Shown here: piece by piece, positions 24,838-33,314 of the stretch | Numbering within the stretch: the first letter of the stretch is position 1 | Layout of the letters: every line of letters begins with the position of its first letter | From: Anaerolineae bacterium | Lineage (GTDB): Bacteria; Chloroflexota; Anaerolineae; Promineifilales; Promineifilaceae | DNA length: 64,000 bases | Reading direction: 5' to 3' | NCBI GenBank assembly: GCA_023384415.1 | Contig: JAHDWJ010000006.1 | Coordinates: 103,162 to 167,161, forward strand | The notes under the pieces: model-generated | The model's database searches: none | What the model was told of the DNA's origin: nothing | What the model saw: the letters and a program-made list of their open reading frames with translations, nothing else | Made by a program: the position numbers and the translations under genes

Positions 24838-26217
24838 TCAGGGGCGCCATAGGGCGGGGAGGTAGTTGAACCAGAAAACGGGTTGGAGCGATATGTCCTG
24901 GGTGGTGACGGTGTTGGTAAGGATGGCAATGCCGGTGAGGGTATTGGTGAGGTAGCCTGCGGCCGCGACGGTAAGGGTATAACTGCCTGCCGGCAAGGTG
25001 GTTGTGTAATACCCCAGGCTGTTGCTGCTGGTGGTGATTGTTTTATCGGGATTGGTCAGGGTGATGTTGGCTGAGGGGATAGGGGCTGAGGTGGTTGCGG
25101 CCGCGACCTGGCCCTCTATCCATCCCATTTCACCCGTCACCAGGCACCCGTTCAGGTGGACAAATGTGCCCACCGCTGCCCGTACAAACTCTGTAAAATA
25201 GCCCACATTTACGTTAGCCAGGTTGTCCTGAGCCGTATGGTAATACGGATTAAAATCCCCTGTGCCATAATAATCTTCAATCGCCAGAATCGCTGGGTAT
25301 CCTACCTGCCAAAACGGATAATGATCGCTGGCCCCGGTGCCATTGGGGATAATCTGAGGAATCAGGTCCAAATGATAAGTCGTGATCACATCGGCAAATA
25401 GTTGGGCCATCGCCAGCGTTGCTGGAATCGTCTGCCGGGCATGTAAATCAATATCCGGGCTGCTGTTAGCTGTATTCCAGGCGATCATATCCAGGTTCAC
25501 GGCTCCCAGGATATTCTCCCCATTGGCAAACGCTCGTTGGGCATACGCATTGCTGCCCAATAACCCCTGCTCCTCACCCGTGAACAGAATAAAACGGAGC
25601 GTACAATCCCAGCGGTATTGGCTGAGAATATCGGCGGCTAGCAGGACAGCCGTCGAGCCGCTGGCATTGTCATCCGCGCCAGGGGCCGGCCCCGATGAGG
25701 GCATATCATCCAGGTGGGCCATAAGGATATAGATGTCATTCGGGTTATTTTCACCGGTAATCTGGCCGATCACATTGGGGGGGCGGCTGGCGTTCCAGAC
25801 ATGATATTCCACCGCCATACCCAGCCCATCCAGATGTTCCCCCACGTATTGGGTCGCTTTTTGGATGGGTGTACCGCTGTAGGTGTGGCGGGTGACAATG
25901 GTATATGGTTGGCCGCCAATCGTGACCGGCCATTCTCCGCTCAGCCCGCCCATATATTGTACCAGGGTGCTGCTGATGACTTGACTCATCATGCTCTGGA
26001 CAATTGGGTCAGGATCAATCACCTGGGGATAAACAATATCGGGGCGGAATTGGCGAAATTCAGCCGGGTCATTGGCTAAAACTTCCGGGGCAATGACAAA
26101 ATCATCCAGCGGACTAACCGCTCTGGTCATAGGGGCTGGTAAGGTGGGCCAAATGAGAAGGACAAACAGGAGTAGCAAACAGAGAATGAAGCAGAATGGG
26201 GTGGAACGGCGCAGCAT
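24838..26217 (-). CDS. Secreted M28-family zinc aminopeptidase with C-terminal carboxypeptidase-regulatory-like domain
   Basis: 459 aa exported peptidase. A signal peptide (FCFILCLLLLFVLLIWPTL) opens the protein. The M28 metal set is visible: His in HLDDMPSS (about 167), Asp in GADDNASG (about 180), Glu-Glu in TGEEQGLLGS (about 212), Asp in NLDMIAWNT (about 242) and His in DHYPFW (about 297). A beta-sandwich domain of the carboxypeptidase regulatory type follows (about 370-445: GQVAAATTSAPIPSANITLT...GYYTTTLPAGSYTLTVAAAGY). The extreme C-terminus ends FNYLPALWRP, resembling the short 'YLP' tails seen on many Chloroflexota secreted proteins. Likely role: peptide scavenging outside the cell. 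Confidence 0.9.
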   Translation of the reverse strand: MLRRSTPFCFILCLLLLFVLLIWPTLPAPMTRAVSPLDDFVIAPEVLANDPAEFRQFRPDIVYPQVIDPDPIVQSMMSQVISSTLVQYMGGLSGEWPVTIGGQPYTIVTRHTYSGTPIQKATQYVGEHLDGLGMAVEYHVWNASRPPNVIGQITGENNPNDIYILMAHLDDMPSSGPAPGADDNASGSTAVLLAADILSQYRWDCTLRFILFTGEEQGLLGSNAYAQRAFANGENILGAVNLDMIAWNTANSSPDIDLHARQTIPATLAMAQLFADVITTYHLDLIPQIIPNGTGASDHYPFWQVGYPAILAIEDYYGTGDFNPYYHTAQDNLANVNVGYFTEFVRAAVGTFVHLNGCLVTGEMGWIEGQVAAATTSAPIPSANITLTNPDKTITTSSNSLGYYTTTLPAGSYTLTVAAAGYLTNTLTGIAILTNTVTTQDISLQPVFWFNYLPALWRP

Positions 26218-26511
26218 GGCAGACTCCTTTGTGAACAGGTGTCTGGCACATGCCTGGAGAGGCTAACCGGTATAAACCTGATAAGAGGTGTCAGGCACCA
26301 GGTGAAATAGAGTACTTGAGTCTGGCGTTTTTTAATCTAACCAGTGGTAATTAGTGAATTAGTGTATTGGTGTATTGGTGTATTGGTTATTGCCACTGGT
26401 GAAAGCAATTTTCGCCAGAGTCCAGTAGATTAGGGTAACCTGTAACGTACCCTGGCCTACATCTGGTATCAGGTGATATTTGTCATCAAGAATAGAGACA
26501 AAGCACACTAT
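26218..26511. repeat. Intergenic region with short tandem GTGTATTGGT repeats
   Basis: 294-bp spacer between the M28 and VOC genes. About 26347-26390 holds four degenerate 10-bp units (GTGAATTAGT, GTGTATTGGT). Around 26236-26300 are two copies of the word GTGTCTGGCAC/GTGTCAGGCAC. No gene is evident. Confidence 0.6.
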
Positions 26512-26892
26512 TTAGATGGTTATCTCTATCTGGTTGCCATCGGGATCGAGGATGACCGCTTCGTAGTAACCATCGCCGGTCCAGCGCGGGCCATCTATGA
26601 TGGGGATGCCGGCCTGGCGTAACTGTTCGGTGAGGGTGTTGACCGCGGCCGCGGAGCCGGTTGATAGGGCCAGATGGGCATAACCGAGAGTGGGGGGCGC
26701 GGCCGCGCCCCCTACCCCTGCCTTCATCATCAACTCCACCCTGGCCCCACCAGCGAAACACAAAAAATAGGAGGTAAACCGTTTGGTTTCATTGACATAA
26801 CGTTCTCCGGCCTGCGCTCCAAACCAGGTTTCATAAAACTGCTTTAACCGTTCAATATCATTCGTCCAAAGGGCGATATGTTCAATCTGCAT
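26512..26892 (-). CDS. VOC-family (glyoxalase I-like) metalloprotein
   Basis: 126 aa single glyoxalase/bleomycin-resistance/dioxygenase domain with two beta-alpha-beta-beta-beta modules. The four usual metal ligands are present: His in IEHIALW, Glu in RVELMM, His in GYAHLAL and Glu in NQIEITI at the C-terminus. This favours lactoylglutathione lyase-like or isomerase chemistry, but the family is too diverse to name a substrate. I chose ATG 26892 rather than a TTG 24 bp upstream, though neither has a good ribosome-binding site. It lies 47 bp downstream of the kinase gene on the same strand. Confidence 0.82.
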   Translation of the reverse strand: MQIEHIALWTNDIERLKQFYETWFGAQAGERYVNETKRFTSYFLCFAGGARVELMMKAGVGGAAAPPTLGYAHLALSTGSAAAVNTLTEQLRQAGIPIIDGPRWTGDGYYEAVILDPDGNQIEITI

Positions 26893-26939
26893 GGGTGGTG
26901 AGTTTTCCGGTTTCAAGTTTCAGGTTTCTAGGCCCAACT

Positions 26940-28763
26940 TTAAGGAATCGCGTCAGCGGTGCCGCTGAGATCATCCAGGTAAATCTCCCCCTTGCTGGCC
27001 TGGCCGTCAGTCGAGTCAAAGACGATAGCATACAAGCGCACAGGGAATTTTAGCTGACCATCATCCGGGCCGCTGATATGGCCGTTGGGCCACTCTGCTT
27101 CTTCGTCGAACCAGGCGGTGATTTGCCGCCAGCCGGTAAAGTTGATGCGGCCGAAGGTGTACTGGCGCACCTCATTATCCGCATCTATGACCCACAAATT
27201 GAGGAAATGACCCGCGTTGTCCCCATAAATCCATGCCCGAATACCGGTTGGCTCGCCGCCGATGATAAGGGTGGGCTGGGCCAGAAACACCACGTAGTTA
27301 TCGCTGACGGCGGGGAAATCGTAGCTGAGTTTACCCGCCCAACTGCCATTCCGTACCTGTTCATTAGAACGAATTAGCTCCCCGTATGGCTGGTTGCCCC
27401 GCCGCCAATTTACATTGCTGGCCTCAAAGTTGTAAATAAGGCCAACGGTGCTGGGGATGACAATGGTGGCGGTGGCGGTGGCGGTGCGGCTGGGGGTGGC
27501 CGTCGGCGGCCGCGGTGTGGCAGTGGCTGTGGGTCTGGGTGTGGGGGTGCGTGTAGGGGTGCGGCTTGGCGTGGGGGTATAGGTGGCTGTTTCTGTGGGG
27601 GCAGGGGTGAAAGTAGGGGCCAGGGTGGGGGTGGTGATCGGTTCATTGGTTGGTGCGGCCGCGCCCAGGTCTTCTGTTTCGGTCACGGCAACCAGGGCCG
27701 GCAGGGTTGCGCCATTAGTAAGGGGTACCTGTGAGGCCATGCTGCTGGTTGCGGCCGGGGTGGGTCTAAACAAGGCACCCGTGCCATAAAGGTATGCTGT
27801 AACAGCCGTGCCGCCTAACAGCAGAATCATTAACAGCCCCGTGAGCAGCCAACCGGTGCGGCCGCGGGCTGGCTTTGGCTGGCTGGGTGAGGGAATAATA
27901 GGGGGTGCGGGTGGGGGATATTTGGCTGTTGGGGGAACGGGCTGGATGGCGGCCGCTTTTGCCGGATTTAGCAGCGGTTCTACCATGGCTCCGGCGGTGT
28001 TAAACCGGTCATCTGGCGATTTCGCCATTGCTTTATCAATCACCACCTGTAAATAGGATGGCAGATGGGCATTGGCTTCTAAAAGGCGGGGCGGCGGGTC
28101 CAGCGCATGTTTCATATACACCTGCATCGGCGTCTCCGCTCGATACGGCATCTGTCCGGTCAACATCTCAAACAAAATGGCCCCCAGCGAATAGACATCG
28201 GCCCGGCCATCTATGACCCGGCTGCTGGTGACTTGCTCTGGGCTGATGTAGGCGGGTGTGCCGACGATAGCACTGCCGGTGAAGGTCGTTTGGGCTTCCA
28301 GCAGTTTGGCAATGCCAAAATCGGCCAGGTAAGCGGCGTTGTTTTGGTCAAAAAGGATATTGCCTGGCTTGAGGTCCCGATGCACGATGCCCTGGCGGTG
28401 GGCATAGTCCAGAGCGGAAGCGATGCGCTGTAAAATTTCACCTGTCTCTTGTAAGGAGATTGGCCCCTGGTGGATACGATCGGCCAATGAACCACCGCTC
28501 ATCAGGCGCATGACCAGGAAGAGCATCTCATTGTCTTCACCAAAGTCATAGACAGGGACGATGGCCCGGTGTTCCAGGCCGGCAATGGTGCGGGCTTCAC
28601 GTTGAAAGCGGCCGCGTGAAATGGCATCGTTGGCGTAATGGGGCAATAATTTGAGGGCAACATCCCGCCCAAAGCGGGGATCATGGGCCAGGTAGACCGT
28701 CGCCATTCCTCCCCGGCCTAATTCGGATTTGATGATATAGCGATCAATTTGTTGGATTGCCAT
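26940..28763 (-). CDS. Transmembrane Ser/Thr protein kinase (PknB type) with extracellular lectin-like domain
   Basis: 607 aa. The cytoplasmic kinase domain (about 9-265) has the Gly loop GRGGMATVY, Lys38 (VALK), HRD Asp130 (IVHRDLKPGN), DFG Asp148 and GTPAYISPEQV, so it should be active. One membrane segment lies at about 305-330 (WLLTGLLMILLLGGTAVTAYLYG). Outside is a Thr/Pro linker and a beta-rich domain (about 445-600: YNFEASNVNWRRG...GEIYLDDLSG) resembling carbohydrate-binding galactose-binding-like domains, a likely ligand sensor in place of the PASTA repeats of classical PknB. It heads a region rich in FHA proteins and a PP2C phosphatase, the natural partners of such a kinase. Confidence 0.92.
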   Translation of the reverse strand: MAIQQIDRYIIKSELGRGGMATVYLAHDPRFGRDVALKLLPHYANDAISRGRFQREARTIAGLEHRAIVPVYDFGEDNEMLFLVMRLMSGGSLADRIHQGPISLQETGEILQRIASALDYAHRQGIVHRDLKPGNILFDQNNAAYLADFGIAKLLEAQTTFTGSAIVGTPAYISPEQVTSSRVIDGRADVYSLGAILFEMLTGQMPYRAETPMQVYMKHALDPPPRLLEANAHLPSYLQVVIDKAMAKSPDDRFNTAGAMVEPLLNPAKAAAIQPVPPTAKYPPPAPPIIPSPSQPKPARGRTGWLLTGLLMILLLGGTAVTAYLYGTGALFRPTPAATSSMASQVPLTNGATLPALVAVTETEDLGAAAPTNEPITTPTLAPTFTPAPTETATYTPTPSRTPTRTPTPRPTATATPRPPTATPSRTATATATIVIPSTVGLIYNFEASNVNWRRGNQPYGELIRSNEQVRNGSWAGKLSYDFPAVSDNYVVFLAQPTLIIGGEPTGIRAWIYGDNAGHFLNLWVIDADNEVRQYTFGRINFTGWRQITAWFDEEAEWPNGHISGPDDGQLKFPVRLYAIVFDSTDGQASKGEIYLDDLSGTADAIP

Positions 28764-29071
28764 AGATAACCCCGCAGTGGAGTCTGGGACGGATACACGC
28801 CACAGGATTATACGCTTTTTTTAATTGAACGGTTACAATCAACCATTGTTGTTAGTGGCCGCCGTTGTAAAACTCGGTTGCCTCTTGGAGAGAACAATAC
28901 ACAATTTACACCATCCACATAACTATTGTAAAACCACAATAAAAATATCCTTCTCGACATTTTTGCCAACGACGATTATACTCCCGCCCATTCCCAGATT
29001 TACCGCTTTACCCATTCAACTTGTCTCAACACAGCCCTATATCCCTATCAATAGCTAACCAGGAGCAAGCC
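28764..29071. other. AT-rich intergenic region between kinase and CoA-transferase-like genes
   Basis: Contains the kinase -10 element on the minus strand. The plus strand is A/T- and C-rich with no recognisable gene; a 77-codon frame across it encodes a low-complexity peptide with no domain. The right end leads into a short ORF with a good ribosome-binding site at 29072. Confidence 0.4.
28807..28812 (-). promoter_or_regulatory. -10 element of the kinase promoter
   Basis: A perfect TATAAT on the minus strand lies about 44 bp upstream of the kinase start. No good -35 hexamer is visible at 17 bp, where the strand reads an A-rich tract; it may depend on an activator or extended contacts. Confidence 0.45.
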
Positions 29072-29137
29072 ATGGAACGCGGCCGCTACCGGTTAAGCGG
29101 CCCCAACCTCTCCGGAGCTTTAATGTTCTTTCTGTAA
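29072..29137 (+). pseudogene. 21-codon ORF with strong RBS, possible 5' remnant of a gene
   Basis: AGGAG (29061-29065) stands 6 bp before an ATG that opens MERGRYRLSGPNLSGALMF and stops after 21 codons, 18 bp inside the 3' end of the convergent CoA-transferase-like gene. GRYRL near an N-terminus is how many Ser/Thr kinases begin. This could be the start of a gene whose body was lost, or a leader/small peptide. Low confidence. Confidence 0.25.
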
Positions 29138-29935
29138 AATCTCTAGCAGTTTGTTTTTGCGGGCGGCCCCGCCTAACAGTTCCAGGGTGCGGACGCCTAG
29201 CGGATCAATCACCTGGCGTAAATAGTGAAGCTCCTCGGCGGTGGGTTCTGGGGTTGGAGGGATGGGAGAGGGGATGATGAGGGGGAAGCCGGTTTTGGCC
29301 TGTACCCGTTCCAGGGTAACGCCAGGATGAAGTGAGAGAAGGCGCATGCGGCCGCTTTCCGGTGCAAAATCAAACTGGCCCAAATCAGAGACCAGATAGC
29401 GGGGACCGTGCCCGGTGGTGCGGGCAGGATGATGGCCCAGGCCGCTGCGAATATCTAACTGCTCCACAAAGGTATGCCGCCCATGCCGGGGCACATATAG
29501 ATACACCTTATCCTCAAAGACAGTCACATCGGCAATGCCCCCAGAGCCAGGTAAGCGGAGGCGCGGCCGCGTATAACTCCCCCCCATAAACAGATTGTTG
29601 AAATTGCCATACCGGTCCACCTGCCCTGGGCGGAAAAACTCTTTTGGCCCAAAACGGGGCAAAAAATCACATGCCCCATGCACAAAGCCAAAACTCATCA
29701 ACCCTTGCCCCAGCCATAACTCCTCAATGGTGGCAATACCAATCGGGGCAAACGTATCACTCAAAGCCTGCCCAATAGCTGAGACAAAACTCAGATTAGG
29801 GGCGTGGGTCAATTTCGCCAGCAGATACCCCGCTGCTACCAGTGGGGTGGCAATTCCCTGGGCGACCAGCTCCCCATCTACAATCTGGCGGCTGATGCAG
29901 GTGCAAATGAGTTCGTCAATAGTGAAGTCAGACAT
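29120..29935 (-). CDS. CoA-transferase family I beta-subunit-like protein lacking the catalytic Glu
   Basis: 271 aa, resembling GctB/IpdB-type beta subunits: GQGIATPL-type start region (ELVAQGIATPLVAAGYLLAKLTHAPNL), Asp-Arg-Tyr-Gly-Asn-Phe-Asn (VDRYGNFNN), LPGSGGIADV and the C-terminal ERVQAKTGFPL...LRQVIDPLGVR. In glutaconate CoA-transferase the active-site Glu follows the 'AP' stretch (recalled as VESG); here the aligned segment reads VSAIG, so the Glu is replaced by Ala. By analogy with the IpdAB hydrolases, the pair may open rings or hydrolyse CoA esters rather than transfer CoA. The probable alpha subunit is encoded about 1 kb upstream on the same strand, beyond a CorA-like gene and a repeat. 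Confidence 0.85.
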   Translation of the reverse strand: MSDFTIDELICTCISRQIVDGELVAQGIATPLVAAGYLLAKLTHAPNLSFVSAIGQALSDTFAPIGIATIEELWLGQGLMSFGFVHGACDFLPRFGPKEFFRPGQVDRYGNFNNLFMGGSYTRPRLRLPGSGGIADVTVFEDKVYLYVPRHGRHTFVEQLDIRSGLGHHPARTTGHGPRYLVSDLGQFDFAPESGRMRLLSLHPGVTLERVQAKTGFPLIIPSPIPPTPEPTAEELHYLRQVIDPLGVRTLELLGGAARKNKLLEILQKEH

Positions 29936-29967
29936 AAATAGAGGAAAGTTATATCGTAACGATACAG

Positions 29968-30048
29968 CCCCTCACCCTGACCCTCTCCCCCAGGAGAGGG
30001 AATATGCCCCTCTCTCCCACCGTGGGAGAGAGGCCGGGGGTGAGGGGT
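29968..30048. repeat. CCCTCACCC...GGGTGAGGGG fold-back repeat
   Basis: Outer arms CCCCTCACCC and GGGTGAGGGG flank inner palindromes of CCCTCTCCC/GGGAGAGG type. This composite hairpin is of a type seen between genes in many unrelated bacteria. It lies between the CorA-like gene and the beta-subunit gene and could attenuate or protect that transcript. Confidence 0.75.
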
Positions 30049-30138
30049 AACGGATGGGCACGGATTTGGAGACGTGGCCAGGCCCAAAATCCATGTGAAT
30101 CCATGTGAATCTGTGTACTAAAAAACAAATTGTTGTCG

Positions 30139-30933
30139 TCACATAGTAAGCCAGAAGGTGAGCAGAAGCAGGCTCAAACCCAATAAAATCAGGCCAGTTA
30201 GCCAGAGCAGGCGGCGTTGGTAAAGCGCGGTTTGCTGCCGGGTCTGTTGGGTCAGGTGATGTTCCAGGCAAGTATGGGTGAGCGCGGCCGCTTGTTGGTG
30301 AGCGGTTATCTGCTGATGAAGATGGGCAAATTGGTGGGCGGTGTTGGTATCCAGCCAGGGATGCTCCAGCCGGGCCAATGCCTGGGTCAACTGCTGCCAT
30401 TGGCTCAGGTTGTGCTGCCAGTGGGCCATCTGGTGAATTCCTTGAGCCAAAACCTGAGGGGCAGCGGTCAGGGACGAAGATTCGCCGAGGGAGTGCAGCC
30501 GGTTTAGTTCGTTGGTGGTGAGGGGCAGCAGGTGGGTGAATAGTTGATAGAGAAGATAATCCAGGCCGTAAGGCCAGCGGCTTAAATCAGTTTGGTATAA
30601 CTGCCAGAGAGGGTCTAGCGGCCGCAGTCGTTCCTCTTCCTGGGTGATCAGCACAGATTGCCCCAGCCAAAAGCGGAGTGGTGTGCCGGTAGGCAGGGGG
30701 AGTTGGGCAATGATAAAACGGGGGGTGGGATGAAGGAATGCGGCCGCGGCCGGCCACTCTTCTTTGGCCCCCATGGACAGTGAGAAATACTGTTTGAGCC
30801 AGGTAAGCTCCGCCTCAGTGAGGGCACTTCCCCGCAGCCAGAGGCGTGCCCCTGCCTGCGCCAGCCACTCTCCCACCGCTTCCTGGTCTAATAGCGTAAT
30901 CGTCGTGCCATCATAGCCTAAAATTTCCAGCAT
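30139..30933 (-). CDS. CorA-like tail-anchored helical protein
   Basis: 264 aa, not confidently assigned. The N-terminal alpha/beta part, a long Gln/His-rich helical region (about 150-235) and a C-terminal hydrophobic segment (LLWLTGLILLGLSLLLLTFWL) recall the cytoplasmic funnel plus membrane end of CorA-type divalent-cation channels. However, the second membrane segment and the GMN pore motif are missing, so ion transport is doubtful. I chose ATG 30933 (GGAG just upstream); a GTG at 30960 would overlap the alpha-subunit stop. Its place between the two CoA-transferase-like subunits is unusual. Confidence 0.6.
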   Translation of the reverse strand: MLEILGYDGTTITLLDQEAVGEWLAQAGARLWLRGSALTEAELTWLKQYFSLSMGAKEEWPAAAAFLHPTPRFIIAQLPLPTGTPLRFWLGQSVLITQEEERLRPLDPLWQLYQTDLSRWPYGLDYLLYQLFTHLLPLTTNELNRLHSLGESSSLTAAPQVLAQGIHQMAHWQHNLSQWQQLTQALARLEHPWLDTNTAHQFAHLHQQITAHQQAAALTHTCLEHHLTQQTRQQTALYQRRLLWLTGLILLGLSLLLLTFWLTM

Positions 30934-30956
30934 ATTTCTCCAACTTCCGTTCTCAG

Positions 30957-31742
30957 TCACCCGTCTTTGATATACGTTTCAAGCTCTCCAGCATGGCAGG
31001 CGGCAATGTAACGCAAAATCTCTTCCCCATCCAGCGGGTAAAGGGGGTAACAAGAGGTCGGCCATGCCCCCTGGGGTAGGTGAACGACGCCGCTTACGGT
31101 TAAACCGGGCAAATCAATGGGGGACGGCAGTTTATCTACCACCTCTTCGGCGGTCAGAATGACGGTTTGGGCTACCAGGCTGAGTTCCACATCAATGGTG
31201 GGGTTACCCCCTAAAATGGCGTTCCCCTGTTTGTCGGCTTTGAGAACATGAATGACAGCCACATCACAGCCAATAGCGGGAAAGGCGACGACTGTTTCCC
31301 CGGTGTAGGGGTCCGTCATGGTTTTAACATCGGGGCGAATGGTGAGCATCTCTGTGCCCAGCCAGGCCCGACCCGGCATAAAGCCAACGCCCCCCATTTT
31401 GGCTCGCAGCCCGGCCGCCAGACTAAATTCGCTCTCTTCGATGATGTTGATCTGACCATTGCTCGCGGCCGCGGTAAACATCGGGGCCAGGCCGAAAATT
31501 TCCAGGCCAAAGTAGCAAGTGCGGGTACAGGTGACTACCCCAGTACCCACCAGCATATCTGATTCCAGCCCGGCAGTGAAGGTGAGAAGGGTGAGGTTTT
31601 GCGGCCGCGTCTTTTGCTGCAACAACGCCCGCACAAATCCAACCGGCCGGCGGTATAGGGTCATCCCTCCCAAAGCGACCGTCTGATCATCTTGCACCCA
31701 GCCTAAAGCCGTTGATAAAGGGATGATTTTGGTCACAGGCAT
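30957..31742 (-). CDS. CoA-transferase family I alpha-subunit-like protein
   Basis: 261 aa, resembling GctA/IpdA-type alpha subunits: VALGGMTLYRRPVGFVRALL, LTLLTFTAGLESDMLVGTGVV, then EESEFSLAAGLRAKMGGVGFMPGRAWLGTEM and the YTGETVVAFPAIGCDVAVIHVLKADKQGNAI segment that shapes the CoA pocket. It should pair with the beta subunit encoded at 29120-29935. The GVGFMPGRxWLGT wording is closer, from memory, to IpdA-like hydrolases than to acetate or succinyl CoA-transferases. It lies 21 bp downstream of the PP2C gene, so it may share that transcript. Confidence 0.87.
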   Translation of the reverse strand: MPVTKIIPLSTALGWVQDDQTVALGGMTLYRRPVGFVRALLQQKTRPQNLTLLTFTAGLESDMLVGTGVVTCTRTCYFGLEIFGLAPMFTAAASNGQINIIEESEFSLAAGLRAKMGGVGFMPGRAWLGTEMLTIRPDVKTMTDPYTGETVVAFPAIGCDVAVIHVLKADKQGNAILGGNPTIDVELSLVAQTVILTAEEVVDKLPSPIDLPGLTVSGVVHLPQGAWPTSCYPLYPLDGEEILRYIAACHAGELETYIKDG

Positions 31743-31763
31743 AAATGGATTGAGGGAGTGATT

Positions 31764-33194
31764 TTATCTTTCGTTACTTGGGTCTGGTGTATATGTTGCC
31801 GTCGGTTGGGGTTCATTTCCCGGCGGTTGGGGTAAGGGTTCTGGGGTATCTGTTGGCGTTGGGGAGGGTGTGAGGGTATGGGTTGGTGTAGCGGTGGGTG
31901 GCCTCGGGGTAAAGGTTGGCGTATTGGTGTTGGTAGGGATAAGTCCTATCGTCGGCGTTGGCTCCAGAGCTGATCCTGTAGCATCAGGGGTGCCTGGCAA
32001 GTTGGTTGAATTGGGGGTAATTTCAATGATACCTAAGGTGGCCGCCTCACTGGTGGTTGCCTGGCTGGATGATGGCGTGGTGTCGGATGAATTACTCCCC
32101 CCTTCATTGGTGGCGGGAATAGTTTGGGTGTCGTTGACTGAGGTATGGTTATTTTGTCTGGCCAGTAAACTTCCCCCGGCGATAATCGCCAGAATGGCCA
32201 GGGGGATGAGGATGAAAAGAGCTAACCCGGCTAACATATAGGGCAGCCGGGAGCGACGGGGTTTTGGTTGAACAGGTAGGGCCGCCGCCGCCGATGTTGG
32301 GGCCGCCGTGACAGCCGGCATAGAACTAGTCGTCACCCTGGGCATCCGGCCAGTGGTAAACAGGGATGTTTTAGGTTTGCCGGGAATTTGCAGCAGGAGA
32401 ACGGTGATATTGTCGCGGCCGCCGGCCTGGTTGGCTTTGTTGATTAAATCCTGGGTGGCTGCCTGTAATTGGTTGGGATAACTGAGGATAGATCCTTGAA
32501 TGGTCGCATCATCAATCATATCACTCAGCCCGTCGCTGCAAAGCAGAACAATATCTCCTGGTTGGAGTGGCAAGCCCTGATTGGCTTTGGCCGCATCATC
32601 AATGATGGCCGCATCTATCACCAGTCGGTGATCCACTTCGACTTCGGGGAACCCACCTAAAAACCGTTTAATGACATTCCGGTTAGGGTGAGTTTTGGCT
32701 TGTTCACGGGTGAGCAGGCCGATCTGAATTGCTTCCTGTGCCCAGGTATGATCAACGGTGATCTGTTGTAATGAACCTTCCCGCAACAGATAAATGCGGC
32801 TGTCCCCTACATAGGCGGTGTATAGTTTTTGCTCAAAGATCGCGGCCGCGACCATCGTCGTGCCCATCCCAGAGACTTCACTATGACCCTGGCTATAATC
32901 ATAGACCGCTTTGTTGGCGGCCAAAATAGCCCGTTCTAAGTGGCCAGAAAGGTTGCCGTTGATTTTTTCCTGCCGGCGAAAATATTCTTGTACGGCTGAT
33001 ACAGACAGGGTGCTGGCAATTTCCCCGGCGGTTTGTCCTCCTACACCATCAGCTACAACCCCAACATACAATGGTTTACCATCGCCACTGTCCCAGGCAA
33101 AGAAACCGTAGGAATCTTCGTTACTTTTGCCACTCATCCCCTCATGGGTGCCATGGCCTATCTGGAGTCCTTCAATTTTGTCAATGATTTGCAT
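31764..33194 (-). CDS. PP2C-family Ser/Thr protein phosphatase with membrane anchor and Thr/Pro tail
   Basis: 476 aa, Mn2+/Mg2+-dependent phosphatase expected to oppose the kinase at 26940-28763. PP2C motifs: VVADGVGGQTAGE (metal Asp about 48), GMGTTMVAAAI, YVGDSRIYLLREG, LLCSDGLSDM (about 215) and GGRDNITVLLLQ (about 255). One membrane segment at about 316-340 (LPYMLAGLALFILIPLAILAIIAGG) is followed by a Thr/Ser/Pro-rich tail that should lie outside. Upstream (33195-33314) is a 120-bp spacer to the vWA-FHA gene. Confidence 0.93.
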   Translation of the reverse strand: MQIIDKIEGLQIGHGTHEGMSGKSNEDSYGFFAWDSGDGKPLYVGVVADGVGGQTAGEIASTLSVSAVQEYFRRQEKINGNLSGHLERAILAANKAVYDYSQGHSEVSGMGTTMVAAAIFEQKLYTAYVGDSRIYLLREGSLQQITVDHTWAQEAIQIGLLTREQAKTHPNRNVIKRFLGGFPEVEVDHRLVIDAAIIDDAAKANQGLPLQPGDIVLLCSDGLSDMIDDATIQGSILSYPNQLQAATQDLINKANQAGGRDNITVLLLQIPGKPKTSLFTTGRMPRVTTSSMPAVTAAPTSAAAALPVQPKPRRSRLPYMLAGLALFILIPLAILAIIAGGSLLARQNNHTSVNDTQTIPATNEGGSNSSDTTPSSSQATTSEAATLGIIEITPNSTNLPGTPDATGSALEPTPTIGLIPTNTNTPTFTPRPPTATPTHTLTPSPTPTDTPEPLPQPPGNEPQPTATYTPDPSNER

Positions 33195-33314
33195 GGTCGG
33201 TTCTGGTGTCTGGGTTTTTGTATCTTAGGCAATAAGGCCAGTAGGAGCGAAAATTTTTACCCTGACCACGTTTGCTCTCACCATTCTATCACTACATGGT
33301 TGCCCAGGTATGGC

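Noticed and set aside
27410..27646. Pro-rich minus-strand frame
   Set aside because: Alternate frame of the kinase's Thr/Pro linker.
28825..29058. 77-codon plus-strand frame in the AT-rich spacer
   Set aside because: Low-complexity sequence without domain or ribosome-binding site, overlapping the kinase promoter region.
29968..30048. Mobile element remnant at the CCCTCACCC palindrome
   Set aside because: No terminal duplication or transposase fragment; it fits the common composite hairpin type better.
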